Shown one piece after another: positions 24,600 through 31,592 of a DNA stretch of 64,000 nt. The notes under the pieces were generated by a model, which was given only the letters and a program-made list of their open reading frames with translations, was not told the origin of the DNA and did not search any database. Numbering within the stretch: position 1 is the first letter of the stretch; the number at the start of each line of letters is the position of its first letter. The position numbers and the translations under genes were made by a program. The DNA lies in the NCBI GenBank assembly GCA_963597355.1, contig CAVBPR010000018.1, forward strand, positions 124,001-188,000. The letters run 5' to 3'. The DNA is from UMGS1766 sp963597355 (GTDB taxonomy: Bacteria; Bacillota; Clostridia; Oscillospirales; Oscillospiraceae).

Positions 24600-25469
24600 A
24601 TGACACCGAAGAAAATCGCTTTGTTGACGGACTCCTGCGCGGATTTGCTGCAGGAAGACTTGGAACGGACGCATATTTTTACCGTGCCGTTGCGGATTTC
24701 CTGTGCAGACGGGGAATATACCGACGGCGTAGATATACAGGCCGAGGACGTTTATCAGCGCCTGCACGAGGGAGAATTGCCGAAAACCTCTCTTCCTGCC
24801 GGATCGGACATTCATGACATTTTTACCCGCATTGCAGAGGAAGGATACGATGGCGTGATTGGCGTTATGCTCTCCTCCGGTCTGTCCGGCACGTTTAACG
24901 CCGTGCGGCTGATGGCAGAGGAATTCAGCGACCGTCTGACAGCGCGTATTTTTGACAGCCGGAGCGGTTCTCTGGGGCAGAGCATGACTTTGCTGCAGCT
25001 GGCGGAGGATATTCAAAAGGGAATGGAATGGGAAGAGCTGGTGGAGCGGCGTGTACCGAAGCTGATTGAGGGAAGCACCGTCTTTTTCAGCGTAGACACG
25101 CTGGAATACCTGAAAAAGGGCGGCCGCATTGGAAAGGTGACGGCAGCGGCAGGCACGCTGCTGAAATTAAAACCGATTCTCTCCTTTGCCGAAGACGGGC
25201 AGCTGCAAAGCGCAGCAAAAGTGCGGGGAAGCAGCAAAGTGCCGGATAAACTGGCGGAGCTGGTGCAGGCTGCCTGCGGAGAACATCGGCGCTATAACCT
25301 GGCGGTGGCCCATGGAGGCGCGCCGGAAGGAATGGAGATTGTGCGGGAAAAACTGACGGCGCTGCTGCCGAATTGCGAGCACATCTGGGAAGGCAAGATT
25401 GACGGCACTCTGAGCGTGTACATTGGCGACGGTGTGCTGGGTGCAGGCGTGCAGGTGCTGGACGATTAA
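24600..25469 (+). CDS. DegV-family fatty-acid-binding protein
   Basis: The 289-residue protein matches DegV (FakB) proteins, which hold a fatty acid for phosphorylation by FakA. Signature stretches are LLTDSCADL at the start, TSLPAGSDI, MLSSGLSGTFNAV, DSRSGSLGQSM and LEYLKKGGRIGKV. The ATG at 24600, with GGAAGGAAC upstream, is chosen over an in-frame TTG that lies inside that ribosome site. Two ligand domains of normal length are present. It is followed 15 bases later by the HD gene. No fakA is in the window. Confidence 0.93.
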   Translation: MTPKKIALLTDSCADLLQEDLERTHIFTVPLRISCADGEYTDGVDIQAEDVYQRLHEGELPKTSLPAGSDIHDIFTRIAEEGYDGVIGVMLSSGLSGTFNAVRLMAEEFSDRLTARIFDSRSGSLGQSMTLLQLAEDIQKGMEWEELVERRVPKLIEGSTVFFSVDTLEYLKKGGRIGKVTAAAGTLLKLKPILSFAEDGQLQSAAKVRGSSKVPDKLAELVQAACGEHRRYNLAVAHGGAPEGMEIVREKLTALLPNCEHIWEGKIDGTLSVYIGDGVLGAGVQVLDD

Positions 25470-25484
25470 AAGGAGAGACGAACA

Positions 25485-26072
25485 ATGAGCCGAATGGATC
25501 AGCAGTTTGATTTTTTGCGGGAAATTGACAAGGAAAAAGAGATTGTCCGGCAAACCTATCTGGCTTCAGCGGCCCGAAAAGAGGGAGATGCGGAGCACGC
25601 ATGGCACATGGCCATTATGACGCTGCTGCTCAGCGAGTATGCCAACGAGAAAATCGACGTGCTGAAGACGGTTTCCATGCTGCTGATCCATGACCTGGTG
25701 GAGATCGATGCCGGAGATACCTACGCCTATGACGAGAGCGGAAAAACAACCCAGCGGGAACGGGAAGTGAAGGCGGCGGAGCGGATTTTCGGACTTTTGC
25801 CGGAGGATCAGGGCAGAAAAATGCGGGAGCTCTGGGAAGAGTTTGAGGCAAGAGAAACGGCGGAGGCCAAGTTTGCCCGAACCATGGACTGTGTACAGCC
25901 GCTGATGCTGAACGATGCCTCGGACGGCCGTTCCTGGGCAGAACATGGCGTTCATTTGCATCAGGTGCTGGCGAGAAATGAGCACACGGCAGATGGATCT
26001 CAGGAAATCTGGGACTACGCCCGCAGTCATTTCCTTGCGCCCCATGTGGGACAGGAACTGAAAAACGACTGA
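25485..26072 (+). CDS. HD-domain phosphohydrolase (YfbR/HDDC2-like)
   Basis: This 195-residue protein has the metal-binding HD motif spread over AEHAWHMAI, LLIHDLVEIDAGDTY and a later Asp (MDCVQP), matching the family of 5'-deoxynucleotidases that includes YfbR and HDDC2. The full length is usual. It would act in the cytoplasm on dNMPs or similar nucleotides; the exact substrate is inference. It shares the degV promoter and ends at a strong terminator. Confidence 0.87.
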   Translation: MSRMDQQFDFLREIDKEKEIVRQTYLASAARKEGDAEHAWHMAIMTLLLSEYANEKIDVLKTVSMLLIHDLVEIDAGDTYAYDESGKTTQREREVKAAERIFGLLPEDQGRKMRELWEEFEARETAEAKFARTMDCVQPLMLNDASDGRSWAEHGVHLHQVLARNEHTADGSQEIWDYARSHFLAPHVGQELKND

Positions 26073-26081
26073 AAAACGGAC

Positions 26082-26121
26082 GAAGCGCCGCATCGATTTT
26101 TCTTTCGATGCGGCGCTTTTG
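26082..26121 (+). terminator. Terminator between the HD and radical SAM genes
   Basis: AAGCGCCGCATCGA pairs with TCGATGCGGCGCTT and is followed by TT. The opposite strand also has a short T-run, so it may stop transcription from both converging genes. Confidence 0.85.
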
Positions 26122-26136
26122 AATGAAAAAAGCGGA

Positions 26137-26742
26137 TCAGCTTTCGTAGGGACGGACACGGAGAACTGCCCCAACGCTTTCGCAGATTTTGCGGCAGGTT
26201 TCCTGTTCCTCCGGTGTTGTAACCGGCTCGCCTACCACGGTCATCACCACATTGGGCACGTAGCGGGTGCAGTCCCTGGTGAAGCGAAGCATGGCATCGT
26301 AGGAGCCAATGCCGAATTTGCTTCGCGTCAGGCGCAGATACTCCTCGGCGTCCATGGCGTTTAAGCTGACGGAAACGGAGTCGATGAGATCGGCCAGCAT
26401 GGGGGCGGTTTCCTTCTGCCAGATCAAATCCGCCAAACCGTTGGTGTTGATGCGCAGAGGAATGGAAGACTTGGACTTGATGTAGCGGGCAACCTCCAGC
26501 AGGTCGGGCAGGCGCTCGGTTGGCTCGCCATAACCGCAGAAAACGATTTCCTTGTATTGGCTGAGGTCCCATTTGTCAATGCTGTCGCATACCTCCTGCA
26601 CTGTGGGTTCCCGTTCCAGCCACAGGGGATCGGAACCATATACGCCGGGGGCATTTTGCCGCAGGCAGAAGGTGCAGGCGCAGGGACAGCGGTTGGTCAT
26701 GTTGACGTAGATGCCCTGCTTTACAGGATAAGTGATGGTCAT
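26137..26742 (-). CDS. TatD-linked radical SAM protein
   Basis: The 201-residue protein carries the radical SAM cluster motif CPCACTFC (CxxxCxxC, residues about 18-25), the SAM-binding GYGEPTE stretch and IPLRINTNG. It is short for a radical SAM enzyme and lacks extra Fe-S cluster domains. Relatives in clostridia are encoded next to or fused with TatD nucleases; none is in this window. The ATG at 26742 follows GGAGGC with eight bases spacing, so the start 24 bases upstream is rejected. It lies after an ECF S component gene, separated by a hairpin. The substrate is unknown. Confidence 0.88.
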   Translation of the reverse strand: MTITYPVKQGIYVNMTNRCPCACTFCLRQNAPGVYGSDPLWLEREPTVQEVCDSIDKWDLSQYKEIVFCGYGEPTERLPDLLEVARYIKSKSSIPLRINTNGLADLIWQKETAPMLADLIDSVSVSLNAMDAEEYLRLTRSKFGIGSYDAMLRFTRDCTRYVPNVVMTVVGEPVTTPEEQETCRKICESVGAVLRVRPYES

Positions 26743-26766
26743 AAAAAAGCCTCCAAAACACTTCAT

Positions 26767-26793
26767 GCTTCTGCCTGCAGTGCAGGCAGAAGC
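26767..26793 (-). other. Perfect 13-bp intercistronic hairpin
   Basis: GCTTCTGCCTGCA and TGCAGGCAGAAGC pair perfectly around a single central base. On the minus strand it lies between the ECF gene and the radical SAM gene, with no T-run after it. Confidence 0.65.
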
Positions 26794-26822
26794 AAAAAGG
26801 AATTATTCTGATTTTGCCTATT

Positions 26823-27338
26823 TTACCCCAATTCCAGCTGAGAAACAAGACGCTGTTTCACACCGGCCTTGTCCAGCGCCTTGCCCAGCAGGATATAGAC
26901 CACGCTGCTGAGGACGACCTGGGTGATGTAACCGGTGATGCCGGCAGCCGGAGCAATAAAGTTTCCGGTGAGGACGCTTTCGTAAAGGTAATAACCACCG
27001 GCACACAGCAGGAAAGAGGGCAGAATTGCCAGATAATTGTGCTTGCAAAGGAAGGTAGGCGCTTTCCATGTGAAGAAGCAGGCGGTCAGGGCCTTGATGA
27101 TCAGCGTTGCAGGCGCCCACATGGAGTAGCCGCTGAGGATGTCTGCCAGACCGGCGCCGATTGCACCGGCAGCAGCGGCATAACCGGTGGGCAGAATGGA
27201 GGCGGCCAGATAGAGGAAGCCGTCCCCCACATGGGTGTAGCCGTTAAAGCTGGGAACATGGAGATAAGCGGTAAAGACATAGATGATGGCGGCGAGAACC
27301 GCAGTTTGGCAAAGCCGTTGAATTCGAATTGATTTCAT
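26823..27338 (-). CDS. ECF transporter substrate-binding (S) component
   Basis: The 171-residue protein has six membrane segments and the family pattern TAVLAAIIYVFTAYLHVP, GYTHVGDGFLYLAASILP and AIGAGLADILSGY, which matches a group of S components that includes vitamin transporters such as ThiW. It would work with the shared EcfAAT energising module encoded elsewhere. The ligand cannot be read from the sequence. The ATG at 27338 follows AGGAGGAATT. It is first in a pair with the radical SAM gene, which hints that the enzyme makes or uses the same compound. Confidence 0.82.
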   Translation of the reverse strand: MKSIRIQRLCQTAVLAAIIYVFTAYLHVPSFNGYTHVGDGFLYLAASILPTGYAAAAGAIGAGLADILSGYSMWAPATLIIKALTACFFTWKAPTFLCKHNYLAILPSFLLCAGGYYLYESVLTGNFIAPAAGITGYITQVVLSSVVYILLGKALDKAGVKQRLVSQLELG

Positions 27339-27470
27339 GATGAATTCCTCCTGATTGGGTTGTCAATAGAATAGCCGGATTTTGCATAGATAAAAATCAC
27401 CAATTTGAAAAAGATTCATCAGACCAGAATAGGACTAGATGGAGAAAAAGAGCAGGAAAGTTAGAAATGC

Positions 27471-27498
27471 TTGAATTTAAGATAGAATATGCTATTAT
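27471..27498 (+). promoter_or_regulatory. Promoter upstream of the MBL-fold gene
   Basis: TTGAAT and TATTAT are 16 bases apart, with TGC before the -10 box (extended -10). Transcription would start near 27505, giving a leader of about 200 bases. Confidence 0.6.
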
Positions 27499-27504
27499 AA
27501 AAAA

Positions 27505-27704
27505 GAATTTAAGAAAATTCCTTGCGAATTGTTATCATTCAGTAAATTTCTATCGTTTGTCTTAAGACCAGAAACGTCTGACCTTAAGGTCAGATTACAA
27601 AGCCAGCCGCGCACCAGAGTTCTCGTTTTTCTCGCAATGCTCCGGCCTTGCGGTATGCAGGGCTGGTATTTTTATGCCTGAACAAAAATAGGAGGAGAGT
27701 CTCT
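27505..27704 (+). promoter_or_regulatory. Long structured leader of the MBL-fold/pth2 operon, candidate riboswitch or operator region
   Basis: Two palindromes share a CTTAAG core: GTCTTAAGAC (27559-27568) and the 18-bp TCTGACCTTAAGGTCAGA (27577-27594). Downstream, CCAGCC and GGCTGG close a larger fold with an inner CGCAA/TTGCG hairpin, and TATTTTT follows, so it could also act as a terminator. I do not recognise a known riboswitch in it. Confidence 0.45.
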
Positions 27705-28325
27705 TTGAGTCAAGCTCGTATTACCTGGTATGGCCATTCCTGCTTTCTGATTGAGCTGGCAGGCGGCAGTATTGTTTTAGACCCTTATACGACCGGGTCG
27801 GTTCCCGGGCTGCGCCTGCCGGACTTGAATGCCGACGCAGTACATGCCAGCCATAGCCACAGCGACCACAACGGAACGGACTGCGTTCTGACCACCGGAA
27901 AGCCGCTGCCGTTTACGGTGCGGGAGGTTGCCGGAACCCACGCCCGGGGCGGCGACGGGGATTGGAAGGACAACACGATTCTGGTCATCGAGGGAGACGG
28001 TCTCCGACTGGTGCATCTGGGGGATCAGGGCTGTGTGCTTACCCCGGAACAGGTGGAGGCAATCGGAAAACCGGATCTGCTGATGATTCCCGTGGGAGGG
28101 TTTTGCACGGTAAGCGGTTGCGAAGCGCGGCAGATTGCAGCGCAGCTGGAGCCGACGGTGATTGTCCCGATGCACTATCGCTCAAACAACATAGGGTTTG
28201 ATATGATCGACACGGTAGACGAGTTTTTGCAGGGAGAGCTTCCGGTGACCTATGCGGAAGAGAAGAGTTTTATGATTGAGACAGGGATGAAGCCCCAGAT
28301 CCTCATCCCCCGACTGGTGCAGTGA
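27705..28325 (+). CDS. MBL-fold metal-dependent hydrolase (UPF0173-like)
   Basis: The 206-residue protein has the metallo-beta-lactamase metal site ASHSHSDHNG (HxHxDH) and the family stretches ITWYGHSCFLIEL, VLDPYTTG, LVHLGDQG and PVGGFCTVS. Its length fits the UPF0173/L-ascorbate-6-phosphate-lactonase-like group. The start is a TTG at 27705: GGAGGAG lies at perfect spacing and relatives begin with the same SQARITWYGHS strand. It is followed directly by pth2 with only one base between. The substrate is unknown. Confidence 0.88.
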   Translation: MSQARITWYGHSCFLIELAGGSIVLDPYTTGSVPGLRLPDLNADAVHASHSHSDHNGTDCVLTTGKPLPFTVREVAGTHARGGDGDWKDNTILVIEGDGLRLVHLGDQGCVLTPEQVEAIGKPDLLMIPVGGFCTVSGCEARQIAAQLEPTVIVPMHYRSNNIGFDMIDTVDEFLQGELPVTYAEEKSFMIETGMKPQILIPRLVQ

Positions 28326-28326
28326 T

Positions 28327-28755
28327 ATGAGCTATCGATCCAAACAAATGTTGATTGTGCGGCGGGATCTGAAAATGCGCAAGGGTAAGATCGCCGCCCA
28401 GGCCAGCCATGCGTCGGTGGAAGCGGTGCTGAAGGCGATTATAAAAGAAAACCGGACGAACCAGCTGCGCGTCAGCCCGGAAGGATATGCCTATCTGGAA
28501 CCTTCGGAGGGGGACAGCAGTCCGCTGACGGATTGGTTTCGCTACGGAATGGCAAAAATCTGCGTTTATGTGGATTCGGAGGAGGCGCTGCGGGAGCTGG
28601 ATGAGAAGGCGAGAAATGCGGGAATTACCACGGCACTCATTTTGGACGCCGGTATGACCGAGTTTCACGGAGAGCCGACTTACACTGCCCTGGCATTTGA
28701 ACCGCTGGAAGCGGAGCGGGCAGACGAACTGACCGGTTCTTTGCCGCTGTACTGA
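28327..28755 (+). CDS. pth2: Peptidyl-tRNA hydrolase, Pth2 (archaeal/eukaryotic type)
   Basis: This 142-residue protein matches Pth2: KMRKGKIAAQASHASVEAVL with the conserved basic residues near the active site, then LRELDEKARNAGITTALILDAGMTEF with the GxT-x-x-x-[IV]-x-DAG-[MR]-T pattern. It frees peptidyl groups from stalled tRNA. Bacteria usually use the unrelated Pth1. The ATG lies one base after the previous stop codon and has no clear ribosome site, so it is translated by coupling to the MBL-fold gene. There are extra residues between the two halves (TNQLRVSPEGYAYLEPSEGD). Confidence 0.88.
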   Translation: MSYRSKQMLIVRRDLKMRKGKIAAQASHASVEAVLKAIIKENRTNQLRVSPEGYAYLEPSEGDSSPLTDWFRYGMAKICVYVDSEEALRELDEKARNAGITTALILDAGMTEFHGEPTYTALAFEPLEAERADELTGSLPLY

Positions 28756-28766
28756 AAATTGGATGC

Positions 28767-28812
28767 AACCGCTGTGCTGCAGGAGATGCAGTGCGGCGGT
28801 TTTCCTTTTTTG
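28767..28812 (+). terminator. Terminator of the MBL-fold/pth2 operon
   Basis: AACCGCTGTGCTGCA pairs with TGCAGTGCGGCGGTT (several G-T pairs), followed by TTCCTTTTTT. Confidence 0.8.
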
Positions 28813-28829
28813 TCTGGAAGGGAAAATGT

Positions 28830-28858
28830 TTGCACTTATCCGGTGGTTGTGGTATCAT
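28830..28858 (+). promoter_or_regulatory. Promoter of the trpS operon
   Basis: TTGCAC and TATCAT are 17 bases apart. No T-box is visible between it and trpS (72 bases). Confidence 0.65.
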
Positions 28859-28930
28859 GAGTGGAAATGTTATACGGAAATTACGCCCGAAATTCAGGGC
28901 TTTACTGATCGAGAAAGGCGAGGTTTGACG

Positions 28931-29941
28931 ATGGAAGAAACAACGCAGCAGAAAAAGGTGATGCTTTCCGGTATCCAGCCCAGCGGAGATCTGCACCTGG
29001 GCAATTATCTGGGAGCGATAAAAACCTGGGCGGAGCGGGCAGAGCAGTTTGACTGCTATTATTTTATGGCAGACATGCACACCATCACCGTTCGCCAGAC
29101 GCCTGCTGACCTGCGCCGCAGAACGTTGGAGCAGCTGGCAATCTATATTGCCTGCGGCCTTGATCCGGAGAAGAACACCATGTTTGTTCAAAGCCATGTT
29201 CCCGCCCATGCGCAGCTGGGATGGGTGCTGGACTGCTACACCATGTTCGGAGAATTGAGCCGCATGACCCAGTTTAAGGACAAAAGCGCAAAGAATGCGG
29301 ACAACATCAATGCAGGTCTGTTCACCTATCCCTCCCTTATGGCGGCGGATATTCTGCTCTATCAGCCGGACTATGTTCCGGTAGGAGAGGACCAGAAGCA
29401 GCACTGCGAGCTGACACGGGACATCGCCCGTCGGTTTAACGGCATTTATGGCGATGTGTTCAAAATTCCGGAGCCCTTCATTCCGAAGGAGGGAGCACGG
29501 GTGATGAGCCTGAATGCTCCGGACGCAAAAATGAGCAAGTCCATTCCGGAGGGCTGTGTGTTCCTGATGGAAAAGCCGGAGGACATCATGCGCAAGTTCA
29601 AGCGCGCGGTTACCGACAGCGACACGGAGAATTGCGTCCGGTTTGATGTGGCGGAAAAGCCCGGCGTATCGAACCTGATCAATATTTACTCTGCCTGTAC
29701 CGGCAAGACCCATGAGGAGATTCAGCAGGAATTTGAAGGCAAAGGCTACGGAGCGTTTAAACCGGTGGTGGGCGAAGCTGTGGTGGAAACGCTGCGCCCC
29801 ATTCGGGAGGAAGCTACTCGCCTGATCGCCGACAAGGCCTACCTGATGAGCGTTTACAAGGCAGGCGCAGAGAAGGCAGGATATGTGGCCAATAAAACCC
29901 TGCGCAAGGTCTATAAGAAAATCGGCTTCCTGCAGCTGTGA
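28931..29941 (+). CDS. trpS: Tryptophanyl-tRNA synthetase
   Basis: The 336-residue enzyme charges tRNA-Trp. It has the class Ic features: SGIQPSGDLHLGNYLGA (the HIGH-type motif), the tryptophan-binding YYFMADMHT stretch and DAKMSKS with intact KMSKS. The ATG at 28931 is chosen because the protein then begins in the usual way before VMLSGIQPSG; the frame is open upstream but crosses the promoter. It is the first gene of trpS-phosphodiesterase-coaX. Confidence 0.97.
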   Translation: MEETTQQKKVMLSGIQPSGDLHLGNYLGAIKTWAERAEQFDCYYFMADMHTITVRQTPADLRRRTLEQLAIYIACGLDPEKNTMFVQSHVPAHAQLGWVLDCYTMFGELSRMTQFKDKSAKNADNINAGLFTYPSLMAADILLYQPDYVPVGEDQKQHCELTRDIARRFNGIYGDVFKIPEPFIPKEGARVMSLNAPDAKMSKSIPEGCVFLMEKPEDIMRKFKRAVTDSDTENCVRFDVAEKPGVSNLINIYSACTGKTHEEIQQEFEGKGYGAFKPVVGEAVVETLRPIREEATRLIADKAYLMSVYKAGAEKAGYVANKTLRKVYKKIGFLQL

Positions 29942-29959
29942 TGCCGAAAAGGGAGATCG

Positions 29960-30445
29960 ATGCAGATGAAATCACAAATCCGGATTCTGGTTTTTTCTGA
30001 TTCTCATGGAGAGCTGAGCCGCATGGAGCAGATCGTTGTGGAAGAGTGGCCCGACGCAATTTTCCATTTGGGAGACTGCTGGAGAGATGGACAGGCACTG
30101 GCAGACGGGTTTGAAATTCCCGTTTATCAAGTGCCCGGAAACTGCGACTGGGGCACGTCGGACCAGTCGGTGGAGCAAAAAGTTTCTCTGGGCGGCGTCA
30201 CGTTTTTGCTTTGCCACGGGCATGCCTATGGGGTAAAAAGCGGCTATTCCACAGCGGTCGGTCATGCAAAGGCGGAAGGAGCAGATGTGTTGCTTTGCGG
30301 ACACACCCATGTTCCCCTTTATGACCAGTACGGTTCTCTGCAGCTGCTGAATCCCGGCAGCATTCGCTATGGCAAAACTTACGGCTTGATTACGATCAAT
30401 TGCAGCAGCGAGACGGCAGTCTGCGCAATTAAAACAGCGCCTTGA
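29960..30445 (+). CDS. YfcE/MJ0936-family metallophosphoesterase
   Basis: The 161-residue protein has the metallophosphatase motifs in order: FSDSHG (residues about 13-18), HLGDCW, GNCDWG, LLCHGH and CGHTHVPL. Members hydrolyse phosphodiesters, some of them cyclic or artificial ones; the natural substrate is unknown. The ATG at 29960 is used, though the one six bases later has a better spacing to AAGGGAG. It is the second gene of the trpS operon, 18 bases downstream. Confidence 0.92.
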   Translation: MQMKSQIRILVFSDSHGELSRMEQIVVEEWPDAIFHLGDCWRDGQALADGFEIPVYQVPGNCDWGTSDQSVEQKVSLGGVTFLLCHGHAYGVKSGYSTAVGHAKAEGADVLLCGHTHVPLYDQYGSLQLLNPGSIRYGKTYGLITINCSSETAVCAIKTAP

Positions 30446-30470
30446 GACAAGGCACAGGAGGAACACGGGC

Positions 30471-31256
30471 ATGTTGTTCACAATTGATGTGGGAAATACA
30501 AATATTGAGTTTGGCCTTTTTCAGGGCGACGAGTTGGTTGGCACATTTCGGCTGATGACCCGGGGCAATCAGACCTCGGACGAAATCGGCCTGACCGTGT
30601 GCGAATATTTCCATCGGTTTGGCTTTGCACTGGAGGATGTGGAGGACGTTATTATTGCCTCCGTTGTTCCGGGCATTATGTACTCGCTGAAAAGCGCCAT
30701 GGTGAAATACCTTGGGAAAAAACCGCTGGTGGTGAATGAGGATGTTTTCCCAGCCCTGAAGTACCGCAATGCGGCTACAACGCGGGATCACGGCGCAGAT
30801 CGCAGCGTGGCCTGCATTGGTGCAATGGAAAAGTACGGTGCGCCGCTGCTTGTGCTGGATTTTGGAACGGCGACTACCGTAGACGCAGTGGATACCAACG
30901 GCATGTATGTGGGCGGCTGTATTTGCCCCGGCATTCGGGTCAGCATGGATGCTCTGGCGCAAAACGCCGCTATGCTGCCTCATGTTGAGCTGATTATGCC
31001 GGAGGTCACTCTGGGCTACGACACCATTACGCAAATTCAAACCGGCGTCGTCGGCGGCTATGTGGGCAGCATGGAATATCTGATCCGCCACTCCAGAAAG
31101 GAAATGGCCGAGCCGGATGACCAGATCAAGGTGGTTGCCACTGGCGGACTGGCGCATCTGGTGAGCAGTCATACCGATCTGATTGATGTGGTGGACAACG
31201 AGCTGATCCTGGAAGGACTGCTGTATATTTACCGCCGCTGGAAGGAAAATCAATAA
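30471..31256 (+). CDS. coaX: Type III pantothenate kinase
   Basis: The 261-residue enzyme phosphorylates pantothenate, the first step of coenzyme A synthesis. It has the ASKHA-fold phosphate motif TIDVGNTNIEFGLF at the start, DHGADR in the middle (the pantothenate site) and LDFGTATTVDAV. It needs no feedback inhibition by CoA in known members. The ATG at 30471 follows AGGAGG. It closes the trpS operon before a terminator. Confidence 0.96.
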   Translation: MLFTIDVGNTNIEFGLFQGDELVGTFRLMTRGNQTSDEIGLTVCEYFHRFGFALEDVEDVIIASVVPGIMYSLKSAMVKYLGKKPLVVNEDVFPALKYRNAATTRDHGADRSVACIGAMEKYGAPLLVLDFGTATTVDAVDTNGMYVGGCICPGIRVSMDALAQNAAMLPHVELIMPEVTLGYDTITQIQTGVVGGYVGSMEYLIRHSRKEMAEPDDQIKVVATGGLAHLVSSHTDLIDVVDNELILEGLLYIYRRWKENQ

Positions 31257-31263
31257 ACCCTGT

Positions 31264-31310
31264 TTGTCGGGAGTGTCGCGGAAGCGAATGCTCCCGACAA
31301 TTATTTTTGC
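31264..31310 (+). terminator. Terminator of the trpS-coaX operon
   Basis: TTGTCGGGAG pairs with CTCCCGACAA across a loop of about 17 bases, followed by TTATTTTTG. Confidence 0.8.
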
Positions 31311-31323
31311 CCAATTTAGACAA

Positions 31324-31352
31324 TTGACTTTTTTTGATGACGGGTAGACAAT
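31324..31352 (+). promoter_or_regulatory. Promoter of mgtE
   Basis: TTGACT and GACAAT are 17 bases apart. The leader to mgtE would be about 235 bases. Confidence 0.6.
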
Positions 31353-31389
31353 AGGGAGCGGAAAATAACAACAAAGGAGAGGTGAGATC

Positions 31390-31467
31390 ATGGACGGCAA
31401 CAGTAGCAATGGGCGAAGGCGAGGCAGATTATGTACGCGGAGCACCGGTGCGACTATGTCGCGGTGA
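31390..31467 (+). CDS. Arginine-rich leader mini-ORF of mgtE
   Basis: A 25-codon frame (MDGNSSNGRRRGRLCTRSTG then ATMSR) begins at an ATG behind GGAGAGGTGA with four bases spacing, a better ribosome site than most genes here. Six of 25 codons are Arg, three in a row, all rare types (CGA, AGG, CGA, AGA, CGG, CGG). It ends 18 bases before an intrinsic terminator and about 125 before mgtE, and codons 6-8 contain GCAATGG, the same sequence as the 3' arm of that terminator. That suggests it is a leader peptide gene controlling attenuation. Expression is inferred. Confidence 0.5.
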   Translation: MDGNSSNGRRRGRLCTRSTGATMSR

Positions 31468-31485
31468 TCTCTGCTCTTTTGCTGC

Positions 31486-31525
31486 GCCATTGCCGGAAAA
31501 AACCGTGCAATGGCTTTCTTTTTTG
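31486..31525 (+). terminator. Attenuator terminator in the mgtE leader
   Basis: GCCATTGCCGG pairs with CCGTGCAATGGC (one bulged T) around AAAAAA, followed by TTTCTTTTTTG. It lies 68 bases before mgtE. CCATTGC (31487-31493) can alternatively pair with GCAATGG at 31406-31412, inside the leader mini-ORF, which would prevent termination. Confidence 0.8.
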
Positions 31526-31592
31526 CCCGCCTTTGTTCAGGCAATAACTGCTGCAGCAGTTCTTTCTCGAACCAACAGAAGGAGGTCTGAAC

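Noticed and set aside
28859..28930. T-box leader before trpS, and also before ileS (49468-49554)
   Set aside because: Both gaps are too short and lack the T-box sequence and specifier loop.
31384..31480. M-box (ykoK) magnesium riboswitch before mgtE
   Set aside because: The conserved M-box segments are not seen; only the position and a possible closing helix agree. A divergent metal sensor cannot be excluded.
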